Below, piece after piece: positions 28,967 through 37,949 of a stretch of 64,000 nt of DNA (position 1 is its first letter; each line of letters opens with the position of its first letter). The DNA lies in contig JAQBTQ010000008.1 of assembly GCA_027624855.1 (NCBI GenBank), positions 45,434-109,433 on the forward strand, in the 5' to 3' direction. A program made the position numbers and the translations under genes. The notes below the pieces were generated by a model that was given only the letters and a program-made list of their open reading frames with translations, did no database searches and was not told the DNA's origin. The DNA comes from Bacteroidota bacterium. Lineage in GTDB: Bacteria > Bacteroidota > Bacteroidia > Flavobacteriales_D > Sanyastnellaceae.

Positions 28967-29181
28967 AGTGAAAATCAGCGACACCTATTGAATTGCCTAT
29001 TGCGCGCACGATGATTGGTCTTGTTAGGTCTTTTTAATGTGAGAATTATTTTAAGCCCTTCATTAAAAAGGACACTGGTGAAAAGATAAACTTACCCTAT
29101 GTTCAGTGAATTTTTTTTTTATTGAACCGAAGTATATTTGGAATTCGCTGGTTTGGATCCGATTTAAATGAGAATTTAAAA

Positions 29182-29736
29182 ATGAATAAAAAAGCACTTT
29201 ATTATACCCTAATTGTCCTTGGTGCACTTGATTTATTACTGTGGGTAATTAACGGTTTTGAATTCGGCTGGCTTGAGTTAGTGGTCGGAGTCAATGTTAT
29301 TTCAGAAAATGCCGCCTGGATAATGATGGGCGTAGGTTTTTGGTTATTAAAAAAGGAGAAGGCAAAGGAAAAATCGGAAATAGACGATGTTGCAGATTTG
29401 GATGAGGGCGAACAAATAATTTATAAAAATTCTGGTAACTCAACTATTATAACCCTTACAACAAAGAAGATCATCTATCGTGCGTTCGGTGTTGAGGAGG
29501 AAACGGTGAAAAATCACGAGAACGTTGTGGCTGATGAAAAGGCTTTCTTCAATTATGGAGATATTGAGTCTGTCAAAACAGTTAAAATAAAGGATGTAGC
29601 TAAAACAAAAATCGGGAAGTTATACGGCCTGACATTTGGGATATCACTAACCATGAAAAACGGCAGCGTAATGAACTTACCAACCACTAAGTCTGAACTC
29701 ATATGTGCACATATCACAAAACATCTACGCGCATAA
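29182..29736 (+). CDS. Membrane protein with PH-like C-terminal domain
   Basis: 184 residues from the ATG at 29182 (an earlier in-frame codon at 29122 lacks support). Two N-terminal membrane segments (YYTLIVLGALDLLLWVI and ENAAWIMMGVGFWLL) are followed by a soluble beta-rich domain resembling bacterial PH domains (EQIIYKNSGNSTIITLTTKKIIYRAF). Function unknown. The downstream lipoprotein overlaps its end by 34 bp. Confidence 0.65.
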   Translation: MNKKALYYTLIVLGALDLLLWVINGFEFGWLELVVGVNVISENAAWIMMGVGFWLLKKEKAKEKSEIDDVADLDEGEQIIYKNSGNSTIITLTTKKIIYRAFGVEEETVKNHENVVADEKAFFNYGDIESVKTVKIKDVAKTKIGKLYGLTFGISLTMKNGSVMNLPTTKSELICAHITKHLRA

Positions 29737-30101
29737 TTAGCAGTTTTCTTTCTGCGTTCACCATAATAAGTTTAGTGGGATGTAAAGCAGAAATGGAAAA
29801 TACCGTTAGAAATGGTTTTTTGGACGATTGTCCAACGTATACAGTGGAACACCTTGTCAACAACTATTTTGAATCTCCTGAATGGGAAAGCTTCATTGCT
29901 GATGACGGGAATTTTTATGTAAATGTTTCTGGCGGTTTTATATATGACAATGAACCAGCAAACGCGTTGCTTCAATTTTATGTAGAGGGCGACAGGTTTG
30001 AGGTAAATGCCTTTGAGATAAATAGAACCCCTCAAAGTGATTTTTTAGTGTTTAGCTTGATAGCCGACATGTGTGATGAAAGCTTATACTTTGAGGAGTA
30101 A
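29703..30101 (+). CDS. Small lipoprotein, unknown function
   Basis: 132 residues. The N-terminus RIISSFLSAFTIISLVGCK has a lipobox with Cys near residue 27. The mature part has two further cysteines and a mixed pattern (VEHLVNNYFESPEWESF, YVNVSGGFIY) of a small envelope domain I cannot name. It overlaps the preceding gene by 34 bp and ends just before a hairpin terminator. Confidence 0.6.
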   Translation: MCTYHKTSTRIISSFLSAFTIISLVGCKAEMENTVRNGFLDDCPTYTVEHLVNNYFESPEWESFIADDGNFYVNVSGGFIYDNEPANALLQFYVEGDRFEVNAFEINRTPQSDFLVFSLIADMCDESLYFEE

Positions 30102-30132
30102 AAATGGAGATAGGTATTAATTCAAGACGATA

Positions 30133-30167
30133 AAAAAAGCCGAAAGTAGATTTCTCGCCGCTTTTTT
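30133..30167 (+). terminator. Hairpin terminator after the lipoprotein gene
   Basis: AAAAAAGC (30133-30140) pairs with GCTTTTTT (30160-30167) around an inner GAAA-GTAGA-TTTC stem, giving a T-run on the plus strand. Confidence 0.55.
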
Positions 30168-30224
30168 GTTTTGATCCTTTTAGGACGATAGATGCAACAT
30201 AGCTGGCTCAATGCTAGCCAAGGA

Positions 30225-30250
30225 AAAAGCCATCGATTTCGATGGCTTTT
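30225..30250. terminator. Strong hairpin, probable bidirectional terminator
   Basis: AAAAGCCATCGA (30225-30236) and TCGATGGCTTTT (30239-30250) form a perfect 12-bp stem with a 2-base loop, flanked by A and T runs. Confidence 0.7.
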
Positions 30251-30262
30251 CTATTCTCACCT

Positions 30263-30291
30263 CCGCCCCACCATTCAAAGTTGCAGCACAA
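30263..30291. repeat. 29-bp dispersed repeat, copy 1
   Basis: This 29-mer, which begins CCGCCCCA and ends TGCAGCACAA, matches 31449-31477 at 24 of 29 positions. Both copies lie in non-coding AT-rich DNA 1.2 kb apart and are followed by AT-rich sequence containing TTGCAT. They may be remnants of a duplicated gene end or an old mobile element. Confidence 0.5.
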
Positions 30292-30388
30292 TTTCTTTTA
30301 TTAACGATTCAATTGCATGATATCTATTCGCTTCAAATAATGAGCGCACCCCCCCAAAATAATAATAAAGGAAGTGGCTCCATTATCT

Positions 30389-30733
30389 TTAAATAGCACC
30401 TAAAATTAGATTTGATTTAAGAAACTGAACAAAGACCAAAAACGTAAAAATCTTATTTAAGTTCAGAATTTGTGCTTCAAGTTTGAAAGCTTCAAAAATG
30501 GCTTTCAATAAGAAGAAGAATATGAGTCCGTATGAAAGAAAATTAATTTCAAAAGCATTTAGGAAATTTTGATTTAATATTTCTTCAAATGATTTAGTCA
30601 AACCACAAAAAGGACAATGAATGTTTAAAATTTGTTCAAAAAGACAAAAATGAAACACACTGGAGCCTTCGAATTTAATGAATATTATTATTAATAATAT
30701 GAACAACAAGGGTTTCACTCTTTTAAAACTCAT
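30389..30733 (-). CDS. DUF2752 membrane protein
   Basis: 114 residues with three hydrophobic segments. The DUF2752 signature is CPFCGLTKSFEEILNQNFLNAF (P-x-C-G-x-T-x-S/A). Members are small inner-membrane proteins often found near TM2 proteins; the role is unknown. Codon use is very AT-rich compared with the core genes. Confidence 0.8.
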   Translation of the reverse strand: MSFKRVKPLLFILLIIIFIKFEGSSVFHFCLFEQILNIHCPFCGLTKSFEEILNQNFLNAFEINFLSYGLIFFFLLKAIFEAFKLEAQILNLNKIFTFLVFVQFLKSNLILGAI

Positions 30734-31037
30734 TGACGTTTGTCATTACTTTAAATTCTCCCTTATCCTTATTAAAAATGAAAAATCTAAACGGGAAATA
30801 CATGCGCCCATATCCGTCTAAGAAAATTGGGGCTAAAAGAGTATGAAATTAATCTTTTTGTTGCTTTCTGAATTTGATTAACGACCAACTGTTGTTAGGT
30901 TATTTTACAAATTATGGGCTTAATAAATTTCTTTTGGCGCTTAGCTTGTTTTTTACGCACCAATAAATAAAAAGGGCATTTAGATCATCTAAGTTCTTAA
31001 TTGATGTTTCCTTCGATGTGAAACCCGAGGAGATTTC

Positions 31038-31205
31038 CTATCCCTGCCACGTATGCCCGCATGAGTTACAAACCGTCGGCTTTTTGTCAGCTAATAATGC
31101 CAATAATCCCCATGGGAACAAGCATATTGCCACAAGGATTTGCCAAGTATGATACCCTCCCTTTTGGGTGATTTTTTTACATTCTGGACAGCTTACGACG
31201 GCCAT
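31038..31205 (-). CDS. Short zinc-ribbon membrane-associated protein
   Basis: A 55-residue frame from ATG 31205 to TAG. It has paired cysteine motifs CPEC near the N-terminus and CNSCG near the C-terminus, flanking a hydrophobic stretch (WQILVAICLFPWGLLALLA). This CxxC-hydrophobic-CxxC design resembles LITAF-like zinc domains, which attach to membranes while binding one zinc. The regular motif spacing makes a chance frame unlikely. Confidence 0.72.
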   Translation of the reverse strand: MAVVSCPECKKITQKGGYHTWQILVAICLFPWGLLALLADKKPTVCNSCGHTWQG

Positions 31206-31717
31206 GTCAAATATTATTTGGGTTAGGCAGTTAATATACTGAACAAGAGCTTAAAGTCCTTCATAAGGGAAAAATAAAACCAAACAGAAGGCTCTTGCCG
31301 GAATCTTCAAGGAAAAATTCGAAGATTTTAATTTCGAAAGATGAAACCACATTCAACGCTTGAAATCGCGTTTATTGTGTTGCCAAGCAAGATTTTACAG
31401 AAGAATAAATGGAAAAGGAGGTCAAGTTTGACCTCGAGTCCAAGACGGCCGCCCCATTGTTCAATGCTGCAGCACAACTAATCAAAATTATTGCATTGCG
31501 AGACCCTCTTTAAATCGAGGGGGTCGAAGAATTTCGGTTAATACAAGTTCGTTGTTACCGCTATTAAAAATTGGCACCCTTTCCTTTTTCTGGAAATAAT
31601 CTCTGAGGTTATACAGCTATTACCGGCACCGAACTCAATATTCTTCGGGCAAGCGTTGATCAAATGCTTTGAGCCGGGCCTTATCGCCCCCGATGTCTCA
31701 AACTTAATCTTGCTTCT
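31206..31717. other. Gene-poor intergenic stretch
   Basis: 512 bases with no credible gene. It holds the second copy of the 29-bp repeat (31449-31477) and a GACCCTC...GAGGGGGTC hairpin at about 31511-31534. Otherwise I see nothing. Confidence 0.4.
31449..31477. repeat. 29-bp dispersed repeat, copy 2
   Basis: Partner of the copy at 30263-30291 (24 of 29 positions identical), sharing the CCGCCCCA start and the TGCAGCACAA end. Confidence 0.5.
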
Positions 31718-32296
31718 TTAAAAAATGAATTCATCGACAATTGTTTCAGACCAATAAACATAGAAAATGTTCAATATCAGCTCACCGACGAACACTCCTA
31801 AGAAAAGAAATTTAAAGGGCATTCGTATTATTCCGGCTATATAGCAAATCAAATCTGTAGGAACGAGAGGAAAAAACGACCATGCCGTTACAAAATAGGT
31901 AGCTCCTGGTTTTTGCAAGCGAGTCTTCCACTTTAAGATTTGTTTTGGAGACTTTGATTCTAAATACTTGCTAAAACCTAATAAGTCTGAAAAATAGTAA
32001 AGCATTGTGGCAGATGACATTACCCCAACCATAGAGACAATGAGAACCATTAGTTTGTGATCTGGAAATAAGAGACCCCCTCCTACCACAAAGGGTGTTG
32101 ATGGAATAAGAAAAAACCCTCTGACCAGGCTTAGAATCGTATACACCAGGATCGTCTCGTTTTCATAGAAGCTTATAAATTCGACAATCGTATTTGGATT
32201 GATGATGCTTGGGTCTTTGATGTATTGATAGATGAAATATACGATAGCAAGAACCCATAGGCTGTAGAGTATTTGTTTTCCCCTATGAATATTCAC
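31718..32296 (-). CDS. VTT/SNARE-associated (TVP38/TMEM64, DedA-like) membrane protein
   Basis: 192 residues with five or six hydrophobic segments. The conserved VTT features are FFLIPSTPFVVGGGLLF early and FFPLVPTDLICYIAGIIRMPF late, the re-entrant loop regions of this family. Bacterial members act in membrane lipid or small-molecule transport. It is a single gene lying between the gene-poor stretch and tRNA-Asn. Confidence 0.82.
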   Translation of the reverse strand: MNIHRGKQILYSLWVLAIVYFIYQYIKDPSIINPNTIVEFISFYENETILVYTILSLVRGFFLIPSTPFVVGGGLLFPDHKLMVLIVSMVGVMSSATMLYYFSDLLGFSKYLESKSPKQILKWKTRLQKPGATYFVTAWSFFPLVPTDLICYIAGIIRMPFKFLFLGVFVGELILNIFYVYWSETIVDEFIF

Positions 32297-32353
32297 GCCG
32301 ACAACTTTATTGTAATTTAAAGCATTTAAGCCAAGGCTGCATTCTGCAAAATA

Positions 32354-32388
32354 AAAAAACCGCTACACTGTAACAGCATAACGGTTTT
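32354..32388 (-). terminator. Terminator downstream of tRNA-Asn
   Basis: On the minus strand AAAACCG and CGGTTTTTTT flank about 19 bases, including a GCTGTTACAGTGTAGC inner stem, and end in a T-run just after the tRNA. Confidence 0.65.
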
Positions 32389-32401
32389 ATCATTTTCGTT
32401 G

Positions 32402-32475
32402 CTCCCCCACCTGGACTTGAACCAGGGACCCTCTGATTAACAGTCAGATGCTCTAACCAACTGAGCTATGGAGGA
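32402..32475 (-). tRNA. tRNA-Asn (GTT)
   Basis: Reading the minus strand gives a 74-nt cloverleaf. The acceptor TCCTCCA pairs with TGGGGGA (one G-T pair). The D arm is GCTCAGTTGGTTAGAGC, the anticodon arm CTGACTGTTAATCAG with anticodon GTT, and the T arm CCTGGTTCAAGTCCAGG. CCA is not encoded. A -7 promoter box lies just upstream and a terminator just downstream. Confidence 0.96.
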
Positions 32476-32487
32476 ATATTCGGACGG

Positions 32488-32495
32488 CAAAGATA
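32488..32495 (-). promoter_or_regulatory. -7 box of the tRNA-Asn promoter
   Basis: TATCTTTG on the minus strand matches TAnnTTTG and ends 12 bp before the mature tRNA 5' end, the expected distance. Confidence 0.55.
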
Positions 32496-32605
32496 ATCCT
32501 TTCTTTTCGTTCTGAACGGAAATCCAGAAAAATTTTACCTAGCAAGCGTTACGGAACCCGCAAGAAGAAAGTTACACTTCACAAAAGCAATAATGACATA
32601 ACCGG

Positions 32606-32613
32606 TACCTTTG
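32606..32613 (+). promoter_or_regulatory. -7 box for the sugar kinase gene
   Basis: TACCTTTG matches TAnnTTTG and lies 20 bp before the ATG at 32634. The -33 element is not obvious. Confidence 0.45.
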
Positions 32614-32633
32614 CACTACTAATTCAACAAAGC

Positions 32634-33560
32634 ATGAGCCTAGTTATAGTCGGAACCGTTGCGTTTGATGCGATCCAAACACCCTTTGGCGATTCGGGTA
32701 AAATCGTCGGTGGTGCGGCTTCTTATATCGGGCTGAGCGCTAGTCAATTTGTGAAGGAACAGCACATTATCTCGGTAATTGGAGATGATTTTCCGAATGA
32801 TTTCATTGAGACCTTGGAATCACGAGGAATTCGTACAGAAGGGTTAGAACGCCGACGTGGAGAAAAGAGTTTTTTCTGGGAAGGGAAATACCACATGGAC
32901 ATGAACTCGCGGGATACCCTTACTACCGAGTTGAATGTCCTTGCCGATTTTGAACCGAAAGTTCCCGAATCGGCTCGAAATGCCGACTATGTGATGTTGG
33001 GTAATTTGGACCCGAATGTTCAATTAAGCGTTCTGGATCAAATGGCCAAACGGCCCAAGTTGGTCGTTTTGGACACAATGAATTTTTGGATGGACATCGC
33101 ACTTGAGCCCTTGAAGGAAGTTTTGAAGCGTATTGATGTATTGACGATTAATGATGAAGAGGCCCGGCAGCTTTCAGGAGAATATTCCCTCGTCAAGGCG
33201 GCGCATAAAATTTTGACCATGGGACCATCAACATTGGTCATCAAAAAAGGTGAGCACGGCGCCTTGTTATTCAATGAAGATGAGGTCTTTTTTGCCCCAG
33301 CTTTGCCCCTAGAAGAGGTGCTCGATCCGACAGGAGCTGGAGACACCTTTGCGGGTGGGTTTGTGGGCTACCTCGCCCATACTGATGACATATCGTTTGC
33401 CAATATGAAGCGCGCGGTTGTCTTGGGCTCGGCGCTTGCGTCTTTCACTTGTGAAAAGTTTGGAACTGAGCGGCTACTGAGCCTAACAGAACCAGAGCTA
33501 GACAATCGAATTCAACGTTTTGTTGATTTGGTCGATTTTGACATCGTATTGCAAGGGTGA
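32634..33560 (+). CDS. PfkB-family carbohydrate/nucleoside kinase
   Basis: 308 residues with the ribokinase fold. The N-terminal GGAASYIGLSASQF and the C-terminal PfkB signature 2 DPTGAGDTFAGGFVGYL, containing the catalytic Asp and anion hole, are clear. It phosphorylates a sugar or nucleoside with ATP; candidates include ribose, adenosine or fructose derivatives and the sequence alone does not decide. Cytosolic, probably monocistronic, and convergent with the M23 peptidase gene. Confidence 0.88.
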   Translation: MSLVIVGTVAFDAIQTPFGDSGKIVGGAASYIGLSASQFVKEQHIISVIGDDFPNDFIETLESRGIRTEGLERRRGEKSFFWEGKYHMDMNSRDTLTTELNVLADFEPKVPESARNADYVMLGNLDPNVQLSVLDQMAKRPKLVVLDTMNFWMDIALEPLKEVLKRIDVLTINDEEARQLSGEYSLVKAAHKILTMGPSTLVIKKGEHGALLFNEDEVFFAPALPLEEVLDPTGAGDTFAGGFVGYLAHTDDISFANMKRAVVLGSALASFTCEKFGTERLLSLTEPELDNRIQRFVDLVDFDIVLQG

Positions 33561-33567
33561 TGAACCC

Positions 33568-34452
33568 TTAATTGCTATCAGGCAACCACATCATGGGGTC
33601 CAATGGCTGACCCTCTACCCACCATTCGAAATGTGCGTGAGGCCCCGTAGAGTGGGTGCCCGTTCCACCGAGCATCGCAATGGCATCGCCGGCCTGCACC
33701 CGGTCCCCCGATTCAACAAGAAGCGATTTATTGTGCTTGTAGACAGAGACTCGATTACCAAGATGCTGGATTGAAATAACATAACCACCATCCGAAGTGT
33801 AAGAAGCCAATATGACCACACCGTCATCCACGGCGTGGATTACGCTTCCCTCAGGCGCGACAAAGTCCACCCCAAAATGCCCAATGGACGGGTCATAATC
33901 CGATGAAATTTCACCAGAAACTGGGGCGAAGGGGATGCTCTTCATGGTTTCTACTTTTGCCGGGTCGCGCTGGAGCATAAAGCGGTCCTCCTCTTCTACC
34001 TGCTCGCGAAGCGCCTCTTCTTCTTGAGTCAATTCCCAATCGGTTAACAGAGGCCCATCAGAAAGTTGAACCAATGAGTCAATTGAAGCTTCATTGATCA
34101 CATCAGGTACAACATCACCGCTAAGAATGGTCTTCAATGCCTCGAGATAACGCGCCTGTGTTTCTAAAATGACCATTGCACTATCTGCCTTCAGTTCAGC
34201 TTGGATAGCTCGCTGCCTTGAAGACTCACTGGCATAACCCGGAATAATCAATTCTTTCAAAGGAGTCCAAGCCAAAAGAAAGTAAATGAAGCTGCTGAGT
34301 AAAAGAATTAGGGTTCCCGACGCCATGAGGAGCCCCCAACGGGTCACCCTCATTTGCCATTTTTCCAGGTACGTCTGTTCTTCGTGGAGAATCAAACGGT
34401 ATGGCTTCAACCAGCGTTGTCTGAATTGTCGGAATTTTCCCATGAGTCGCAC
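33568..34452 (-). CDS. M23-family (LytM) peptidoglycan endopeptidase, membrane-anchored
   Basis: 294 residues (an ATG at 34443 would shorten it by three). A short basic cytosolic start is followed by one membrane segment (WGLLMASGTLILLLSSFIYFLL) and a coiled stalk. The C-terminal M23 domain has zinc ligands in GHFGVDFVAPEG and HAHFEWW. It should cleave or regulate cleavage of peptide cross-links in the periplasm. It is divergent from porW/sprE, with about 100 bp between them. Confidence 0.9.
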   Translation of the reverse strand: MRLMGKFRQFRQRWLKPYRLILHEEQTYLEKWQMRVTRWGLLMASGTLILLLSSFIYFLLAWTPLKELIIPGYASESSRQRAIQAELKADSAMVILETQARYLEALKTILSGDVVPDVINEASIDSLVQLSDGPLLTDWELTQEEEALREQVEEEDRFMLQRDPAKVETMKSIPFAPVSGEISSDYDPSIGHFGVDFVAPEGSVIHAVDDGVVILASYTSDGGYVISIQHLGNRVSVYKHNKSLLVESGDRVQAGDAIAMLGGTGTHSTGPHAHFEWWVEGQPLDPMMWLPDSN

Positions 34453-34549
34453 GCAAATATCGTGGAATCCACAAAAAGGCGTGGATTCGTCAGCATGTTT
34501 GGAATAATTTAGCGGATTCTGCGTTGAGCACCTGTCAATGGGATTGCAT

Positions 34550-37216
34550 ATGATGAGTCACATCCGAAAGTTGGGTTTAGGGGTAATTGTCCTTTTGATG
34601 GTGGGTTGTTCAACCACCCGTGATGGTCGCCTGTATCGAATCTATCACAATGTGCACGCGAAATACAACGGGTTCTACTACGCCACCGAGGCGATGGAGG
34701 AGGCAGACCAATTGCTCTATGAGAATTACGAAGAAAATTGGGACGAGATCCTACCCATTTTTCCACCGGTCGATGAGTCAACAGCTCAGCAGGTGTATCC
34801 ACTTATGGAGCGAGCTATAGAAAAGTGCACCAAGGTGGTGGATAAACACACCATGGCTCCGTCAAGTCGCGAGAAAAAGGATTTCGATCGACCAGAATTG
34901 AACAAGTGGATTGATGACAACTATGACGTGATCGCGCGAGCTCACCTCATTAAGGGTGACAAGGAAAAGGCATTGGAGGTATTCCAATACCTCGTGCGTA
35001 CGTTGGATTACCCAGAGGCACAAGCTTGGTCAAATGCTTGGATGGCGCGAACCTACATGGCCATGGACGACCGGATTCGAGCCAAGAACACATTGATTAA
35101 GGCGGCTCAAATCAAACGTGTTGAAGATCCGGAAGTGCTGGTATTCGTATTCGAAGTGTATGCGGCATTTCATTTGAAATACGATGAGGTTGAGGAAGCC
35201 ATTGAAAAGCTGGAGGAAGCGATGGAATATGTCGAAAAGCCGAAAGACCACGCTCGGCTGTTGTTCATATTGGCACAATGTTATGAGGCTTTGGGTCAAT
35301 CGAACAAAGCCATCGACCGCTACCAAAAAGTCGTGGCGCTTCGCACTCCATATGAGTTGGAGTTCTATTCGAAGATTAAGCAGGCCATGGCTTATGACCG
35401 GACAGAGGGCAAAAGCGGCCCCATCATCGAACTGCTCGAAGAGATGCTGGATGACAGCAAGAATGACATTTACCAAGATCAGATTTATTACGCCCTTGCT
35501 ACCCTGGCCCTGGAGGACCGGCAAAAGCTGGAAGCCATAGACCTGTTGAAGCAGTCTTTGCTCGTGAACATCGATAACGAGCGACAACGCATGAAGAGCT
35601 ACTTGAAGCTAGGTGATTTGTATATGGAGGAACTGAATTACACCAACGCGCAAGCCTACTACGACAGCGCAAGGATGTATATGGACGAAGAGAATAGTCG
35701 TTTTGACGAGGTTGACGGGATGGCGAATAACCTGACAGAGCTGGTTTCCAATCTCAACATCATTGAAGAGCAGGACAGTTTGTTGGAAATATGCGATTTA
35801 CCGGAAGATCAGCGAGACCGCAGGATAGCTGAAATCATCATGCAACTCGAGCGTGAGGAAGAAGAAAGGCAGCTTGCTGCAGAAGCCGCAGCAGCGGCAG
35901 AACTTGCAAACGCAGGGGACGAGGGCGCTGGGATGTTTTGGCCTTACAATGCCCAACTGAAGATTGCTGGAAGCCGAAATTTCTATGAATATTGGGGTGA
36001 TCGGATTTTGGAAGACAATTGGCGCCGATCATTGAAAATGAATGTGGCCTTTTCCAATGAATTAGGAACGGGTGAAGGGGCAAATTCTGAAGAGAGTCCA
36101 GATGGGGGCAGCTCAGAGCCGGGTTATATCCCTACCTATGACGAATTGGTCGCTGGACTGCCTTGCGATTCCCTTGAAAGAATGGAGTCCTTGGCCATGA
36201 TTGCTGAAGCCTACTATAATGCGGGATTGGTTTACAAGGAGAAATTATCTGATCTGGAAAATGCCACCGAGACTTGGACGGATTTAACGGAGCGGATGGA
36301 TGAAAGTGAGTTCCACCCAACGGCCTATTACCAGTTGTTCCGGACCTATTTGCAGCGCGAAGTAGAAGAGAATTTCGAGAGCAGGTTCTGTGAAACGTGC
36401 AATTCTGAATACTGGGCCGCGCAGGTGTTATCGCGGTATCCCGATTCGGAGTGGGCATTGCTTATTGAAAACCCGGATTTTGCCGATCAGGAGGAGGTTC
36501 GGAGGGAAGAAGAGCGACTTGCTTACGAAGAATTACTCAAACGATACTATGGCAAAGCCTACCAGGAGGTTCTGCTTGCCTGCAACGAAGTCATCAATTA
36601 CGCACCAAACAACCACTTAGTTTGTAAATACCGACTGTTGCGGGCGCAGTGTGTGGGAGGGTTGAGCGCTTATACCGGTGGTGACCGACTGGCCTACTTT
36701 CAAGCATTGAATGACGTCATTAGCTGGTGTGAGGATTCGGAAGAGGCGGAATACGCGTTGATGCTGTTGGCTGCACTGAACGCATCACCGGATAAAGTGA
36801 AGGAAAAGGAAGAATCCATCGAGGAACCCGAAGTAGTAGTATGGGAGCATAAACCCTATTTGGAACATTATTTTGGGATGTTGGTTCCTGTGGGTCGGGG
36901 GAATGTCGAAGAACTGAAAGCAGCTATCGCAGATTTCAATTCAGAGTTTTTCGCATCAAATCAATTGCGTGTAACGGCAAATTTGATCAACAGAAATTTT
37001 CAAATCATTTTGGTAAAAGACTTCAAACGGCAAGACTACAGCTTAGACTACTACGAAGTTTTCACAAATAATGAGGGTGTTTTGGGAGCCATCAATACTT
37101 CAGGATATTCCATGTTCACGATCTCAACGGAAAACTACATTGAGTTGTTTAAGAACAAGGAATCAGATAGTTACATGAGGTGGTTCGAAAAGGTTTACCT
37201 CAGTGAACCTGAATGA
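34550..37216 (+). CDS. porW: Type IX secretion/gliding lipoprotein PorW (SprE)
   Basis: About 889 residues. The start at 34550 or 34553 yields the signal MSHIRKLGLGVIVLLMVGCS with a lipobox Cys; a start at 34538 is possible. Directly after the signal is RIYHNVHAKYNGFYYATEAM, the conserved N-terminus of SprE/PorW. Long TPR arrays follow (about 110-420 and 560-720) with an Ala-rich linker near 450. SprE/PorW is a periplasm-facing lipoprotein that links the outer-membrane PorK/N ring to the translocon and is needed for secretion of T9SS cargo such as the products at 16-19 kb. Confidence 0.88.
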   Translation: MMSHIRKLGLGVIVLLMVGCSTTRDGRLYRIYHNVHAKYNGFYYATEAMEEADQLLYENYEENWDEILPIFPPVDESTAQQVYPLMERAIEKCTKVVDKHTMAPSSREKKDFDRPELNKWIDDNYDVIARAHLIKGDKEKALEVFQYLVRTLDYPEAQAWSNAWMARTYMAMDDRIRAKNTLIKAAQIKRVEDPEVLVFVFEVYAAFHLKYDEVEEAIEKLEEAMEYVEKPKDHARLLFILAQCYEALGQSNKAIDRYQKVVALRTPYELEFYSKIKQAMAYDRTEGKSGPIIELLEEMLDDSKNDIYQDQIYYALATLALEDRQKLEAIDLLKQSLLVNIDNERQRMKSYLKLGDLYMEELNYTNAQAYYDSARMYMDEENSRFDEVDGMANNLTELVSNLNIIEEQDSLLEICDLPEDQRDRRIAEIIMQLEREEEERQLAAEAAAAAELANAGDEGAGMFWPYNAQLKIAGSRNFYEYWGDRILEDNWRRSLKMNVAFSNELGTGEGANSEESPDGGSSEPGYIPTYDELVAGLPCDSLERMESLAMIAEAYYNAGLVYKEKLSDLENATETWTDLTERMDESEFHPTAYYQLFRTYLQREVEENFESRFCETCNSEYWAAQVLSRYPDSEWALLIENPDFADQEEVRREEERLAYEELLKRYYGKAYQEVLLACNEVINYAPNNHLVCKYRLLRAQCVGGLSAYTGGDRLAYFQALNDVISWCEDSEEAEYALMLLAALNASPDKVKEKEESIEEPEVVVWEHKPYLEHYFGMLVPVGRGNVEELKAAIADFNSEFFASNQLRVTANLINRNFQIILVKDFKRQDYSLDYYEVFTNNEGVLGAINTSGYSMFTISTENYIELFKNKESDSYMRWFEKVYLSEPE

Positions 37217-37256
37217 TTCAGTTCGAATTTTTCATCGTTTCATTTACATTTGTGCC

Positions 37257-37715
37257 ATGATTGGATCGACCAAAAAACCACTTAAGCCAGATTCCACTTC
37301 AGATAACGCGGTCAACCGTGTTTCAAAAGGCTCCACCCTTGAGGGAGTTTTGCGAAGTGAGAATAACGTACGAATCGACGGAACCTTTGAAGGTGAATTA
37401 ATCACAAAGGGACGATTGGTTGTTGGCGCGTCAGGCAAAATCAAAGGAACCATCAATTGTTCTCACTGCGAAACCGAGGGAGAACTTGAGGGCACCATTG
37501 TCGTTCAAGAATTGCTCGTTCTTAAATCCACCGCGAAAGTTCACGGTGACATTCAATACGGCCAGTTATCGGTTGAACATGGTGCGGTTGCTACAGGAAA
37601 CCTTCATTTGACCTCGAAGGTCAAGGACATTAAGGACGCGAACCGAGACAAACCAGGCGCAACGGTTGGGAAGCCGCCGGTATCGAAAACACCGCAGCAA
37701 ACTGCGGCCGTCTAA
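37257..37715 (+). CDS. Bactofilin
   Basis: 152 residues from the ATG at 37257. The beta-helical bactofilin domain (DUF583) spans about residues 20-130: STLEGVLRSENNVRIDGTFEG, KGRLVVGASGKIKGTI, VHGDIQYGQLSVEHGAVATG. Bactofilins polymerise into cytoskeletal filaments at the membrane. The tail is basic and Pro-rich. It starts 40 bp after porW and is followed closely by the ATPase accessory genes. A TACATTTG box at 37245-37252 ends only 4 bp before the ATG, so if used the transcript would be almost leaderless. Confidence 0.9.
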   Translation: MIGSTKKPLKPDSTSDNAVNRVSKGSTLEGVLRSENNVRIDGTFEGELITKGRLVVGASGKIKGTINCSHCETEGELEGTIVVQELLVLKSTAKVHGDIQYGQLSVEHGAVATGNLHLTSKVKDIKDANRDKPGATVGKPPVSKTPQQTAAV

Positions 37716-37727
37716 GCGAGCATTCAC

Positions 37728-37949
37728 TTGAAACCTCCTGAGCCGGATTCCAAACCGCCCTATCAATCTGTCTTACGATTTTCAGGCATGACGTTCTCAA
37801 TGGCTGGCACCATTGGATTATTGGTGTGGCTGGGTCGTCGTTGGGATGCCTCGTCAGAATTGGATTTTCCACTAGGCACATTGCTTGGAGGGGTTTTTGG
37901 AACAATCATCGCAATTTGGATGGTAATCAGAGAGCTGTCAAAATCATGA
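37728..37949 (+). CDS. AtpZ/AtpI-like ATP synthase accessory membrane protein
   Basis: 73 residues from a TTG start; no ATG precedes the first conserved residues. Two membrane segments and the phrase FSGMTFSMAGTIGLLVWLGRRWD match the small AtpZ-type proteins found upstream of atpB. These are thought to help c-ring assembly or Mg/Ca transport. Its end overlaps the next gene as ATGA. Confidence 0.72.
   Translation: MKPPEPDSKPPYQSVLRFSGMTFSMAGTIGLLVWLGRRWDASSELDFPLGTLLGGVFGTIIAIWMVIRELSKS

Noticed and set aside
30211..30396. 61-codon plus-strand frame
   Set aside because: It begins inside a terminator hairpin, contains the 29-bp repeat and has no protein-like pattern, so it is treated as chance.
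32402..32475. tRNA-Asn as an active integration site
   Set aside because: No integrase gene and no direct repeat of the tRNA 3' end were found nearby, so only a weak suspicion remains.
37245..37252. TACATTTG as a promoter for bactofilin
   Set aside because: It ends only 4 bp before the ATG, so it would give a nearly leaderless transcript; kept as a note in the gene entry rather than a feature.
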